The notes: generated by a model not told the origin, from the sequence alone. Shown: positions 34,069 to 43,692, counted from the stretch's first letter. The stretch: 64,000 nucleotides of DNA from Streptomyces sp. NRRL B-3428 (GCA_000721375.1 JOGW01000012.1:1-64000), one strand, 5' to 3'. Program-made: numbers and translations.

Positions 34069-35297
34069 GAGCCGCTCACCCGCCCAAGGCCGAGCAGGCC
34101 CGCGAGCCCCTCTCCCCCACCACGCTCGCTCTCGCTCTCGACGGACGGCAGGGACAGGGCTCCCGGCTTCGCCGGATCGGGTACGGGTCCGCCGCCCGGC
34201 GCGTTCGCCGAGCCCCGCACGTTCACACCGCTCGACGCGGGTGCCGTGCACCGGGCCTTGGTGTTCAGCGGCGGCGGCGAGGACTCGTCCGAGCCCAGGC
34301 GGTACGTCGTCCCCGCATAGCCCGCCGTACAGGGAAGGGGTTTGAAGAAGGTGACCGCCATGCCGAAGTTGGCCCTCTTTCCGTCCACCGCCGTGGCGCC
34401 GGCCGCGACCGCCGCCGGGAGTTTCACCAGGAGTTCCTCGGTGCCGCGCTGCCGGGTGACCGCCACCTCGGAGGTGGTGAGCAGATTCGCGAGGACCACA
34501 CCGAGGCCCGGATCCAGATCGCGCAGCAGACCGCTGAGCTGCGTGGCCGCCTCGGGCGCCGTCATGATGAGCTCGCGCAGATCGGCGTCGGAGTCGGCGA
34601 GCGTGGCGGCGAGGTCCTTCGCCCCGGAGGCGAAGTCCCGTATCGCCCGGCCTTCTTCGGCCTGGGTCCGCAGCACCAAGGCGCCATCGGTCATCAGCAG
34701 CGTGGTCCGCGGCAGGGCCGCGTCGGCGGCCTGTACGAACTGGGCACCGTTGTCCATCAGGAGCTGCAGATCGTCGCCCCGGCCCTCGAACGCCTTGCCG
34801 AACTCGTCCACGACCGTGCGCAGATCGTCCAGGGGGATCGATGTCGTCAGATCGTTCATGCTGGTGAGGACGTCGGTCACCGGGTTCGGCACGGATGTCG
34901 CCGCCCGGTCGATCCGCGCGCCGTCGTCGAGATACGGTCCCTCGGTGCGCCGCGGCCTCAGATCGATGTACTGCTCGCCCACCGCGGACAGGCTTGCCAC
35001 CACGGCTTCGGCGTCGTCGGGGATCCGGGGCGCGGACTTCTTGATCCGCAGTTCGGCGACCACTCCGTCCTCGCCGAGCCGGATCTGCCCGACCCGTCCC
35101 ACGGACACCCCGCGATAGGTCACGTCGGAATGGGTGAACAGCCCTCCGGTGCGGTCCAGTTCGACATCCACCGTGTAGTAGTCGGCGGCGCCGACGTAGC
35201 GGCCGAGGTCCGCGTAGCGGATGCCCACGAAGCCGAGGACGAGTACGGCGATCACGAGGAACGCGAGGTTCTTCAGCCGTACGGCGAGCGTGATCAT
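34065..35297 (-). CDS. MCE family protein, sixth Mce subunit (MceF position)
   Basis: 410 residues. One N-terminal membrane helix (FLVIAVLVLGFVGIRYA) leads into the MCE/MlaD domain (about 40-120: YYTVDVELDRTGGLFTHSDVTYRGVSVGRV, with GEQYIDLRP at its end), then a long helical region that in Mce systems builds the periplasm-spanning tube. The C-terminus is Pro/Ser-rich and unstructured. Two late cysteines may pair. It starts with ATG and is joined on both sides by ATGA overlaps. Confidence 0.9.
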   Translation of the reverse strand: MITLAVRLKNLAFLVIAVLVLGFVGIRYADLGRYVGAADYYTVDVELDRTGGLFTHSDVTYRGVSVGRVGQIRLGEDGVVAELRIKKSAPRIPDDAEAVVASLSAVGEQYIDLRPRRTEGPYLDDGARIDRAATSVPNPVTDVLTSMNDLTTSIPLDDLRTVVDEFGKAFEGRGDDLQLLMDNGAQFVQAADAALPRTTLLMTDGALVLRTQAEEGRAIRDFASGAKDLAATLADSDADLRELIMTAPEAATQLSGLLRDLDPGLGVVLANLLTTSEVAVTRQRGTEELLVKLPAAVAAGATAVDGKRANFGMAVTFFKPLPCTAGYAGTTYRLGSDESSPPPLNTKARCTAPASSGVNVRGSANAPGGGPVPDPAKPGALSLPSVESESERGGGEGLAGLLGLGRVSGS

Positions 35298-36487
35298 CGG
35301 CTCTCCTCGCCGGTCGTCGGGCTGGTGACGGAGGGCAGGGGCAGCGGCGTGGCAGCCGACGACGCTCCGGAGGACCCCTGCTTCGGTGAGGACCGCTGCT
35401 TCGAGGAGGACCCGGCTGTGGTCGAAGGGCTCCCGGAGGGCGCCGCCGCGGCGATCGGCGGGATCAGCACCGTCCCCGGTTCGGCCGCCAGATGCAGATA
35501 CGCGTTGAGGTAGTCGCCCTTGATCCCCTTGAGCACCTCGTCGGTGAACGGGAACGTGAGCAGCACCTGCAGCGAGTCGGGCAGATCCTTGCCCGCGTCG
35601 GCGAGCGCCTTCAGCGAGGGCGCCATGGCCTTGAGGTCGGCGACCATGTCGGCCTTGCCCTTGTCGATGGTCTCGGTGGCCACGTCGCCGAGACGGTCGA
35701 GCGCCCGAAGCATCGTCAGCAGTGAACCGCGTTGCTCCTCAAGGGTCTTGAGGCCCGGCGAGAGACCGTCGAGCACGCTGCCCACGTCCTCCTTGCGGTG
35801 CGCGAGGGTGGAGGAGAGCCGGTTGACCCCGTCGAGCGCGGCGGTGATGTCGCCGCGGTTGTCGTCGAGGTGGGTGACGAGCTGGTTCACCCGGCGCAGG
35901 GTGGAGCGGACCTCGCTCTCGCGTCCGCCGATCGCCTTGTTCAGCTCCTGCGTGATGGTCTTCAGCTGGTTGACGCCACCGCCGTTGAGCAGCAGCGACA
36001 GCGCGCCGAAGACCTCCTCGACCTCGGTGTTGCGGCTCGTGCGGGCGAGCGGGATACGGTCGCCGTCCGCGAGCCGGCCGCCGGCGTTCTCGGGCGCGAC
36101 CAGCTGGACGTACTTCTCGCCGAGCAGACTGGACTGTTCGAGCCTCGCCGTGGCGTCGGCGGGCAGCCGCACATCGCCGTTGATCCGCAGGGTGACGATC
36201 GCCGACCAGCCCTCGCCGAGCCGGATGTCGCTCACGCGCCCGACGGCCACATCGTTGACCTTCACCGCGGACTGCGGGACGAGGCTCAGGACGTCCTTCA
36301 TCTCCGCGGTCACGGTGTACGGGTGGGAGCCCAGGTCGGCACCGCCGGGCAGCGGCAGATCCTCGATCCCGTCGAAGGACGGTTTCGGTACCTCGACCAG
36401 CCCGTAGACCACGCTGAACGACACCACGATGGACAGCGCCACCCCGGTGACCGCCCCCCGCGCGACCTTCTTGCGCAGGCTCGCCAT
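35294..36487 (-). CDS. MCE family protein, fifth Mce subunit (MceE position)
   Basis: 397 residues. Membrane helix (GAVTGVALSIVVSFSVVYGL), MCE domain (PYTVTAEMKDVLSLVPQSAV...VAVGRVSDIRLGEGW...LLGEKYVQL) and a long coiled-coil-like helix region. In mycobacteria MceE is a lipoprotein; no lipobox cysteine is seen here, a common actinomycete difference. The start may be ATG at 36487, one base over the preceding stop (TGATG), or the GTG just before. Confidence 0.88.
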   Translation of the reverse strand: MASLRKKVARGAVTGVALSIVVSFSVVYGLVEVPKPSFDGIEDLPLPGGADLGSHPYTVTAEMKDVLSLVPQSAVKVNDVAVGRVSDIRLGEGWSAIVTLRINGDVRLPADATARLEQSSLLGEKYVQLVAPENAGGRLADGDRIPLARTSRNTEVEEVFGALSLLLNGGGVNQLKTITQELNKAIGGRESEVRSTLRRVNQLVTHLDDNRGDITAALDGVNRLSSTLAHRKEDVGSVLDGLSPGLKTLEEQRGSLLTMLRALDRLGDVATETIDKGKADMVADLKAMAPSLKALADAGKDLPDSLQVLLTFPFTDEVLKGIKGDYLNAYLHLAAEPGTVLIPPIAAAAPSGSPSTTAGSSSKQRSSPKQGSSGASSAATPLPLPSVTSPTTGEESR

Positions 36488-37497
36488 CACTGCTCACCGC
36501 CCACGGGCGGCAGCGGCAGCAGGGGGCCGCCCATGCTGAGCTCGTTGAGGTTGCCGCGGCCGTCGAGGGTGCGTGTCGCGGGGTTGTAGGCGCCCAGGAC
36601 ATTTCCCGCGGCCAGCGGCGCTGCGTCCATCGCCTCGGCAAGCGAGGCGCGCTGGTCGACGAGGGCCTGGGTGATCGGGACGAGCAGGTCCACGTTCTTC
36701 TTGAGCTCGCCTCTGTTGTCCTTGATGAACGTCTTCACCTGGCCGAGCGCCGTACCGAGTTCACGCAGGGCGCCCGCGAGGTTGTCCTTGTTGTCGGCGA
36801 AGAAGGTCATCACGTCGTCGAGGTTCTGCTGTGCGGTACGGACCCCGCCGTCCTTCTCCTTGAGCATCGTGGTAAAGGTCTGCAGCTGCAGCAGGGTGGT
36901 GAAGAAGTCCTTGCTGCTGCCGTTGAGGGTCTTGGCCGCCTTGCCGAACTGCTCGATGCTCTCGCCCATCGCGGTGCCGTTGCCTTCGAGGTTTCTGGCG
37001 CCCGTCTCGAGCAGCGCCGACAGGGCTCCCTCGGAGTTGGCACCGCCAGGGCCGAGTGCCTCGCCCAGCTCGGTGATGGAGTCGTAGAGCTGGTCGATCT
37101 CGACTGGGGTGCGGTTGCCGCTCTGCGGCAGTGTCGCGCCGTCCGCCAGCGCGGGTCCCGTGGTGTACGCGGGGGTGAGCTGCACATAGCGGTCCGCGAC
37201 CACGCTCGGTGCGACGGCGACGGCCTGTGCGCCCTTGGGCACCTTGACGCCTTCGTCGAGCTCCAGGCGGACCCGCACCCGGGTGCCTTCCGGATGTACG
37301 GACGCCACCTGGCCCACGCGTACGCCGAGAATCCGCAGATCGGAGCCTGCGTAGATACCGACGGCCCGGTCGAAGTAGGCGGTGAGCGTGGTGCCGCCGC
37401 CGGTCGTGGCCCGCACGCCGACGATGCCGCCGGCTATGAGCAACGCCAACGCGAGCAGACCGACGAGGAGTTGCCGCCGCCCTCTGCGCTCCGTCAT
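36487..37497 (-). CDS. MCE family protein, fourth Mce subunit (MceD position)
   Basis: 336 residues: membrane helix (LLVGLLALALLIAGGIVGV), MCE domain (TTLTAYFDRAVGIYAGSDLRILGVRVGQV; VVADRYVQLTPAY), then helices with repeated Asp/Leu heptads (AQQNLDDVMTFFADNKDNLAG) and a C-terminal Pro-rich end. ATGA overlap with the upstream mceC-position gene. Confidence 0.9.
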   Translation of the reverse strand: MTERRGRRQLLVGLLALALLIAGGIVGVRATTGGGTTLTAYFDRAVGIYAGSDLRILGVRVGQVASVHPEGTRVRVRLELDEGVKVPKGAQAVAVAPSVVADRYVQLTPAYTTGPALADGATLPQSGNRTPVEIDQLYDSITELGEALGPGGANSEGALSALLETGARNLEGNGTAMGESIEQFGKAAKTLNGSSKDFFTTLLQLQTFTTMLKEKDGGVRTAQQNLDDVMTFFADNKDNLAGALRELGTALGQVKTFIKDNRGELKKNVDLLVPITQALVDQRASLAEAMDAAPLAAGNVLGAYNPATRTLDGRGNLNELSMGGPLLPLPPVGGEQ

Positions 37498-38552
37498 GAC
37501 TTCTCCTCGCCCTTCGCTGTGCCGTAGGACCCGTTCTTCGGCGGACGGCAGCTCTCCTCGGGCAGGGATTCCTCGGGCAGATACGCACGCGGGATGACGC
37601 CGCAGATATAGCTGTCGAACCAGCGGCCGCTGCCGAGGGTGTTGCCGATGAGCCGGTAGTACGGCCCGAGCAGGGACAGGGTCTTGTCGAGCTTGTCCTT
37701 GTTCTCGGCGAGCACGCCCGTCACCCGGCCGAGCGCGGCGAGCGTCGGCGTCAGCTCCTTCTCGTTGTCGCGCACCAGGCCGCCGAGTTCACGCCCGAGA
37801 TCCTGCGAGCCGGTGAGCAGCGCCTTGATGGCGGTGCGTCGCGCCTTCAGCTCGCCGAGCAGTTGGCCGCCGTCCTCGATGAGCGTCTCGAAGCTGGACT
37901 TCTTGGTCTCCAGGGTCTTCGTCAGCTTCTTGCTGCCGGACAGGAGCTCCGCAAGTTCGGTGTCGCGCTTCGACACGGTCTTCGACAGCGCGGACAGACC
38001 CTTCACCGCGGCCCTCACGTCGGGCGGTGAGTCCTTGAACGTCTCGGCCATCGTCTCGAAGCTCGCCGCGAGCTGCTGGGTGTCGATCGCGTCGATGGTG
38101 CCGCTGAGATCCTGGAATGCCTCGGTGACGTCGTACGGGGAGGTGGTGCGCGCCAGCGGAATACGGGCGCCCGGGTCCTGGCGCGCCGAGCCGACGGGGT
38201 CGAGCGCCACGTACTTCTCACCGAGCAGCGTCTTGATGGCGATCGCCGCCGTGGTCCGGTCGCCGATCCAGGTGCCCTCCTCGGCGATCTCGAAGGTCAC
38301 CTTGACCTTCGCTCCGTCGAGCGCGACGCCCGTCACCTCGCCCACCTTGACGCCGGCGATCCGCACTTCGTCGCCTTCGCCCAGGCCCGCGGCCTCGCTG
38401 AAGTCGGCCGAGTAGGTGGTGCCGCCGCCGATGAACGGCAGGCTGCGTGCGTTGAGCGCGCCGAACGCGAGGAGTACGAGAACGAGCAGGCCCACCACGG
38501 CGACGGCCACGGGGTTGCGTTCCTGGACGGGCTTGAGGCGCGGCAGTCGCAT
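37494..38552 (-). CDS. MCE family protein, third Mce subunit (MceC position)
   Basis: 352 residues: membrane helix (PVAVAVVGLLVLVLLAFGAL), MCE domain (TTYSADFSEAAGLGEGDEVRIAGVKVGEVTGV; LLGEKYVALDPVG) and a long charged helical region (KRDTELAELLSGSKKLTKTL). C-terminal cysteines flank a short conserved end (WFDSYICGVIPRAY). ATG at 38552 overlaps the preceding stop by one base (TGATG); upstream GTGs are less likely. Confidence 0.9.
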   Translation of the reverse strand: MRLPRLKPVQERNPVAVAVVGLLVLVLLAFGALNARSLPFIGGGTTYSADFSEAAGLGEGDEVRIAGVKVGEVTGVALDGAKVKVTFEIAEEGTWIGDRTTAAIAIKTLLGEKYVALDPVGSARQDPGARIPLARTTSPYDVTEAFQDLSGTIDAIDTQQLAASFETMAETFKDSPPDVRAAVKGLSALSKTVSKRDTELAELLSGSKKLTKTLETKKSSFETLIEDGGQLLGELKARRTAIKALLTGSQDLGRELGGLVRDNEKELTPTLAALGRVTGVLAENKDKLDKTLSLLGPYYRLIGNTLGSGRWFDSYICGVIPRAYLPEESLPEESCRPPKNGSYGTAKGEEKS

Positions 38553-39613
38553 CACTGGCACCTCTTCTCGGTGACCGGGATTCCGGTGGGCGGCTCGGAG
38601 CCGTCGGACATGGTCAGGCCGGTGACCTCGGCCTCGCAGAGATAGAGGTTGAACCAGGACCCGTACGACGAGAGCCGCGTCAGAGCGGTCAGCTTCGCGG
38701 GGGTCTTGTCGAGGAAGTTCTCGATCTGCGGGATGCCCTTGCTCAGCGAGTTGCTCAGCCGGCCGAGTTGGCGGATGTCGTCCTTGAGCGGTGCTCTGGC
38801 GTCCTCCAGGAATCCGGCCGTGACGGTGGTCAGATCCCCAAGGGCCGCCACGGCGTCGCCGAGCGGCTTGCGGTCCCCGTTGAACCCGGAGACGAGGTCC
38901 TGCAGGGTGGTGACGAGATCGTCGAACTGTGCCTCGCGGTCGTTGATCGTGCTCAGCACATCGGTGAGATTGCCGACCACCTCGCCGATCACCTTGTCCT
39001 TGGCCGCGACGGTCGAGGACAGCGAGCCGACATGCTCGATCAGGCTGTCGACAGTGCCGCCCTCGCCCTGGAGCACCTGCACGATCGAGCCCGCGAGTTC
39101 GTTCACGTCACTCGGCGACAGACCCTCGAACAGCGGCTTGAACCCGTTGAAGAGCAGCGTCAGATCGAGTGCGGGGGTGGTGCGGGCCAGCGGGATCGTG
39201 GCGCCGGACGGAAGCTCTCCCGGCAATTCGCCGGTGCCGCGTTCCAGAGCGACATAGCGCTGGCCGACCATGTTGAGGTACTTCACGGCGGCCGTAGTCG
39301 TCCGCGGGAGCGCCCGGCCGCTCTGCACGGTGAAGGTCACCTGTGCGGTGCGCCGGTCGACGACACGTACATCCGTCACCTCGCCGACCTTCACGCCGGA
39401 GATCCGCACTCCATCTCCGTCGATCAGGCCGGTGACATCGGTGAACAGCGCCTTGTAGGTGGTGGTGTCGCTGCCCACGGACGTATTGGCGATCGAATAG
39501 CCGAGCACGGTGGTGGCGAGCGCCGTCACCACCAGGAAGATCAGCGACTTGACCAGCGGGCCCGCGAGCGAGCGCCTGCGCACATGCCGTAACCCGTCAT
39601 CGGTGGCGGTCAC
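38552..39613 (-). CDS. MCE family protein, second Mce subunit (MceB position)
   Basis: 353 residues: membrane helix (SLIFLVVTALATTVLGYSIA), MCE domain (TTTYKALFTDVTGLIDGDGVRISGVKVGEVTDV; MVGQRYVALERG), then helices (STINDREAQFDDLVTTLQDL). The end YGSWFNLYLCEAEV is the usual MceB/MceC C-terminal block. GTG start overlaps the previous stop (GTGA). Confidence 0.9.
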   Translation of the reverse strand: MTATDDGLRHVRRRSLAGPLVKSLIFLVVTALATTVLGYSIANTSVGSDTTTYKALFTDVTGLIDGDGVRISGVKVGEVTDVRVVDRRTAQVTFTVQSGRALPRTTTAAVKYLNMVGQRYVALERGTGELPGELPSGATIPLARTTPALDLTLLFNGFKPLFEGLSPSDVNELAGSIVQVLQGEGGTVDSLIEHVGSLSSTVAAKDKVIGEVVGNLTDVLSTINDREAQFDDLVTTLQDLVSGFNGDRKPLGDAVAALGDLTTVTAGFLEDARAPLKDDIRQLGRLSNSLSKGIPQIENFLDKTPAKLTALTRLSSYGSWFNLYLCEAEVTGLTMSDGSEPPTGIPVTEKRCQ

Positions 39614-40845
39614 TTGAGGTTCACCTCCGTCCCCCGGTACACGGGTCCGACGAGCAGGCTCGACCAGTCGGGGAGGTCCGCGGGCGAGGCTTTGGCCTTG
39701 GGCGCGATCAGCTCATTGACCAGGGCGTTCTCCTGAGGCGAGTTGGCGGGCCCGAGGTCCTGGTCCAGGGAGGCGGCGCCGGCCCGAATCGGGACCGGTG
39801 CACCGAGGTAGGGCACGGGATAGCACTTCGGGCCGCCGCTCGCCGTGTAGCGCGGGGTGTCCTTGCCGGGCAGGTAGTTTCCGCGCGACTCCACCGCGGT
39901 CACGTCGACATGCAGACCGTGCTGGTCCGTTCCCTTGCCGAGGACGCGGTCCATACGCGGCACGAGCTCGGCGAGGGTCCGCAGGGTGCAGGGGAAGGAC
40001 GGTGCGTACTGCGCGAGGAGTTCGAGGGTGGGTCGCGAGGTGGCGGACAGCTGGATGATGTTGTCCTTGTTCGCCCGCAGGAACGCATCCAGGTCCTCGG
40101 CGGTGCGGGTGGTCCCGCCGTAGGCCGCGGCCAGGTCCTCGTGCTTCTCGGCGACGGTCCGGCTCGTGGTGGTGAAGTCGGTGAGCGCGTCGATGATGCC
40201 GGGTGCGGCATCGGCGTACACATGCGAGACCTCCACGAGCTGCTTGAGGTCCTCGTTGAGGGTCGGCAGATGGGGATTGAACTTCCGCAGGTGCGCGTCG
40301 AGTTGGACGAGCGTGTCGCCCAGGGTGTCGCCACGGCCTTCGAGCGCCTGCGACACGGCGGACAGCGTCGCGGACAGCTTCTGCGGTTGTACGGCGGTGA
40401 GCATCGGCAGCACGTTGTCGAGCACCTGTTGCAGCTCGATGGCGTTGGCCGAGCGGTCCTGAGGGATGACGGCGCCGGCCGGCAGCATCCGGGCACTGGG
40501 CTGCGCGGGCGGTACGAGCGCGACGTACCGCTCGCCGAACAGGGTCGTGGGCAGCATCTGCGCCGTCACGTCGTCGGGGATGTGGTCCCGCGCCCCGGGT
40601 TCGAGAGCGAGGGTGAGCCTGGCTCCGGTCTCGGTGGCGTCGATGCCGCGGACCTCGCCGAGGACGACACCGTGCAGTTTCACCTCGGCGCCCAGATGCA
40701 TCTCGTTGCCCACGCTGCCGGTCTCCACCGTCACCGCGTCGCTGTCGGTGAAGTCCTTGTTGTAGACGGCGATCGACAGCCAGATGAGCAGAGCGGGCAC
40801 CAGCAGGAAGACGATCCCGGCTAGCCGGGTGCGCAGCACGGTCAT
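39610..40845 (-). CDS. MCE family protein, first Mce subunit (MceA position)
   Basis: 411 residues: membrane helix (GIVFLLVPALLIWLSIAVYN), MCE domain (EMHLGAEVKLHGVVLGEVRGID; LFGERYVALVPP) and a long helical region, with ending PKCYPVPYLGAPVPIRAG typical of MceA. It follows the YrbE permease genes, as in all actinobacterial mce operons, and precedes the MceB-position gene with a 4-base overlap. Confidence 0.9.
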   Translation of the reverse strand: MTVLRTRLAGIVFLLVPALLIWLSIAVYNKDFTDSDAVTVETGSVGNEMHLGAEVKLHGVVLGEVRGIDATETGARLTLALEPGARDHIPDDVTAQMLPTTLFGERYVALVPPAQPSARMLPAGAVIPQDRSANAIELQQVLDNVLPMLTAVQPQKLSATLSAVSQALEGRGDTLGDTLVQLDAHLRKFNPHLPTLNEDLKQLVEVSHVYADAAPGIIDALTDFTTTSRTVAEKHEDLAAAYGGTTRTAEDLDAFLRANKDNIIQLSATSRPTLELLAQYAPSFPCTLRTLAELVPRMDRVLGKGTDQHGLHVDVTAVESRGNYLPGKDTPRYTASGGPKCYPVPYLGAPVPIRAGAASLDQDLGPANSPQENALVNELIAPKAKASPADLPDWSSLLVGPVYRGTEVNLK

Positions 40846-40852
40846 GGCCGGC

Positions 40853-41683
40853 TCACCCCGCGACCTTGACGGTGGTGGTGGCGCCCCAGATCGCGAGCGA
40901 CAGGAAGAAGTCCGTGACGGAGATCAGCACGATGGCGTTGCGTACGGACCGTCCGACCGCGACGCCCACGCCTGCCGGGCCGCCGCTCGCGCGAAAGCCG
41001 TAGTAGCAGTGGGCGACGATCACCATCACGCTGAAGATCAGCACCTTGAGGATCGACAGGAGCACGTCGGTGGGTGACAGGAAGAGGTCGAAGTAGTGGT
41101 CGTAGGTGCCCGCGGACTGGCCGTTGAAGAGCACGGTGATGTAGCGCGAGGCCAGATAGGAGGACAGCAGGCCGATGGCGTACAGCGGGATGATCGCGAC
41201 CACTCCGGCGATGATGCGGGTCGTCACGAGGTACGGCATGGAGCGCACCCCCATCCCTTCGAGCGCGTCGACCTCCTCGTTGATCCTCATGGCACCGAGC
41301 TGTGCGGTGAACCCGGCGCCGACGGTGGCGGACAGCGCGAGCCCGGCCACGAGGGGCGCGATCTCGCGGGTGTTGAAGTACGCGGAGACGAAGCCGGTGA
41401 AGGCGGAGGTCCCGATCTGGTCGAGGGCCGCGTACCCCTGCAGTCCGACGACCGTGCCGGTGGCGGCGGTCATCGCGATCATCACGCCGACGGTGCCGCC
41501 GATGACGCCGAGCCCGCCCGAGCCGAAGACGACCTCGGCGAGCAGCCGCTGTACTTCCTTGAGGTAGCGGCGCAGGGTGCGCGGGGTCCAGGCCAAAGCC
41601 TTTACGTAGAAGAGGAGTTGGTCGCCGCAGCGGTCGAGCCAGGCGAGGGGCCGGGCGATGGCGCCGGTGAACGGGGAGGCCAT
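40853..41683 (-). CDS. YrbE/MlaE-type ABC permease, second copy
   Basis: 276 residues with about five membrane helices and the MlaE-family core: VGVMIAMTAATGTVVGLQG, FVSAYFNTREIAPLVAGLALSATVGAGFTAQLGAMRINEEVDALEGMGVRSMPYLVTTRI (the EExDA coupling helix to the ATPase) and FGFRASGGPAGVG-like end YYGFRASGGPAGVGVAVG. It forms the inner-membrane channel of the Mce importer with the permease at 41691. Confidence 0.92.
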   Translation of the reverse strand: MASPFTGAIARPLAWLDRCGDQLLFYVKALAWTPRTLRRYLKEVQRLLAEVVFGSGGLGVIGGTVGVMIAMTAATGTVVGLQGYAALDQIGTSAFTGFVSAYFNTREIAPLVAGLALSATVGAGFTAQLGAMRINEEVDALEGMGVRSMPYLVTTRIIAGVVAIIPLYAIGLLSSYLASRYITVLFNGQSAGTYDHYFDLFLSPTDVLLSILKVLIFSVMVIVAHCYYGFRASGGPAGVGVAVGRSVRNAIVLISVTDFFLSLAIWGATTTVKVAG

Positions 41684-41690
41684 GGCGGGC

Positions 41691-42533
41691 TCAGCCTCCC
41701 TTCGGCGGGACGATCTGGAGGTAGATGCCCGTCATCACCATGTTCACGAAGAACAGCAGGATGAAGGTGATCACCACGGACTGGTTCACTGCGTCGCCCA
41801 CGCCCTTGGGCCCGCCGCGTGGATTGAGGCCGCGGTAGGCGGCGACGATCCCGGCGATGAACCCGAAGATCAGCGCCTTGAGTTCGCTGATGTAGAGGTC
41901 GGGAAGCTGGGCGAGTGCGGAGAAGCTGGAGAGGTACGCGCCCGGGGTGCCGCCCTGCATGATGATGTTGAAGAAGTAGCCGCCGAGGGTGCCGACCACG
42001 GACACCATGCCGTTGAGCAGTACGGCGACGGACATGGTGGCCAGGACGCGGGGCACCACGAGCCGTTGCACGGGCGAGACACCCATGACCGACATGGCGT
42101 CCAGCTCCTCGCGGATCTTGCGCGAGCCGAGGTCGGCGCAGATCGCGGAGCCGCCGGCGCCGGCGATGAGCAGGGCGACGATCAGTGGGCTCGCCTGCTG
42201 GATCACCGCGAGTACGCTCGCGCCTCCGGTGAACGACTGGGCACCCAACTGCTGGGTGAGCGAACCCACTTGCAGGGCGATCACCGCTCCGAAGGGGATC
42301 GACACCAGCGCGGCGGGCAGGATGGTGACGCTCGCGATGAACCAGAACTGCTCGATGAACTCGCGGAACTGGAACGGGCGGCGGAAGATCGCCCGGCCGA
42401 CCTCCAAGGCGAGGGCGAAGAGCCGGCCGGTCTGGCGCAGGGCGCCGAGGCCGGGGACGGGGTGCTGTCCGCGTCGGGCGCGGTGCTTGGGGGCCGCTGT
42501 CCCCGTATCCGGCTTCTCCTCGGTGGCCGTCAT
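41691..42533 (-). CDS. YrbE/MlaE-type ABC permease, first copy
   Basis: 280 residues, paralogous to the gene at 40853. Core segments: FGAVIALQVGSLTQQLGA, SPLIVALLIAGAGGSAICADLGSRKIREELDAMSVMGVSPVQRLVVPRV (EExDA coupling helix) and GLNPRGGPKGVGDAVNQSVV. A 40-residue cytoplasmic N-terminus precedes the helices. ATG overlaps the ATPase stop codon (ATGA). Confidence 0.92.
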   Translation of the reverse strand: MTATEEKPDTGTAAPKHRARRGQHPVPGLGALRQTGRLFALALEVGRAIFRRPFQFREFIEQFWFIASVTILPAALVSIPFGAVIALQVGSLTQQLGAQSFTGGASVLAVIQQASPLIVALLIAGAGGSAICADLGSRKIREELDAMSVMGVSPVQRLVVPRVLATMSVAVLLNGMVSVVGTLGGYFFNIIMQGGTPGAYLSSFSALAQLPDLYISELKALIFGFIAGIVAAYRGLNPRGGPKGVGDAVNQSVVITFILLFFVNMVMTGIYLQIVPPKGG

Positions 42534-43561
42534 GTGAGACCCCCTGCCGTGGGCAGGGTGCCCGGGACGGCCGGGAGTACGGCGGTCGGCTGCAGTGCGT
42601 GGCTCGCATAGGTCTCCCGGATGGCGGCCCGTGCGCGCGGCGGCAGCGTGTCGAGCAGCCCGAGGACGCGTTCACGCCGTCGTGTCACCGCTCGACGTGT
42701 GGGCAGACCGGGTGAGGGCTCCAACTGCGGTACGAGGGCACGGGGTTCGGGTCCCGATCCGTTGCCGTTCGCCGCCTCGGCCGCCAGGGTCGCGGCGTCC
42801 TTCTCCTCGGACATCCCGATCGGCCCGACCTTGCTGCCGGTGAGGAACTGGGCGACGACCGGTTCCTGGCTGGTGAGCAGCACCTCGCGCGGCCCGAAGG
42901 TGACGAGGCCCTGCCGGAAGAGCATCCCCATGTTGTCGGGGACGGTCGCCGCGATGTCGAGATTGTGGGTGACGATCAGCATCGTCGCGTCGATCTGCGC
43001 GTTCAGATCGATCAGGAGCTGGGAGAGGTACGCGGTGCGCACGGGGTCGAGGCCGGAGTCGGGCTCGTCGCACAGGATGATCTGCGGGTCGAGCACCAGG
43101 GCGCGGGCGAGGCCGGCGCGCTTGCGCATTCCGCCGCTGATCTCACCGGGCAGTTTGCCCTCCGCGCCGAGCAGACCCACCACGTCGATCCGCTCCATGA
43201 CGATTCGGCGGATCTCCGATTCCTTCTTCTTCGTGTGCTCGCGCAGCGGGAAGGCGATGTTGTCGAACAGCGACATGGACCCGAACAGGGCCCCGTCCTG
43301 GAACATCAGGCCGAACAGCTTGCGGGTCTCGAAGATGTCGCGCTGCGGACTGTTCACCATGTCGACGCCGTTGATGAGCACCCGGCCGCGCTCTGGCTTG
43401 AGCAGCCCGATCAGCGACTTGAGGAAGACGGTCTTGCCGGTACCGGACGGCCCCAGCATCACGCTCACCTCGCCGGCCGGCAGTGTGAGGCTGACGTCCT
43501 GCCAGATGTTCTGCTTGCCGAAGGACTTGGTGAGTCCTTCGACCTTCACCTCGATACCCAA
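42530..43561 (-). CDS. Mce-system ABC ATPase (Mkl/MceG type)
   Basis: 343 residues. ABC ATPase with Walker A GPSGTGKT (37-44), Q-loop FQDGALF, signature ISGGMRKRAGLARAL (the M-K-R form of the Mkl/MlaF group), Walker B IILCDEPDSGLDP and H-loop IVTHN. A C-terminal extension of about 90 residues (from about 255) is characteristic of MceG. It powers lipid or sterol import through the YrbE-Mce complex. TTG start with GGAGGTGA upstream. In mycobacteria mceG is unlinked; here it leads the operon. Confidence 0.93.
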   Translation of the reverse strand: MGIEVKVEGLTKSFGKQNIWQDVSLTLPAGEVSVMLGPSGTGKTVFLKSLIGLLKPERGRVLINGVDMVNSPQRDIFETRKLFGLMFQDGALFGSMSLFDNIAFPLREHTKKKESEIRRIVMERIDVVGLLGAEGKLPGEISGGMRKRAGLARALVLDPQIILCDEPDSGLDPVRTAYLSQLLIDLNAQIDATMLIVTHNLDIAATVPDNMGMLFRQGLVTFGPREVLLTSQEPVVAQFLTGSKVGPIGMSEEKDAATLAAEAANGNGSGPEPRALVPQLEPSPGLPTRRAVTRRRERVLGLLDTLPPRARAAIRETYASHALQPTAVLPAVPGTLPTAGGLT

Positions 43562-43663
43562 GCCGTCTCACCTCCAGCGGGACTGATGTGCACCGGGAGG
43601 CGCACGTTAAGTGGCTGATAGCGCGGGATCAAGCCGTACGACGGTGAATTCCTCACCGGTGTG

Positions 43664-43692
43664 CGCGTTTTGTCATCGGTTGATAAAACGCG
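43664..43692. promoter_or_regulatory. 29-bp palindrome in the mce leader
   Basis: CGCGTTTT-g-TCA, then a 5-base centre, then TGA-t-AAAACGCG: eleven paired bases per side with one mismatch each. A 15-bp perfect palindrome, ACTTGG-TTC-CCAAGT, follows at 43700-43714. They could be operators or RNA structure upstream of the ATPase start. Confidence 0.6.
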
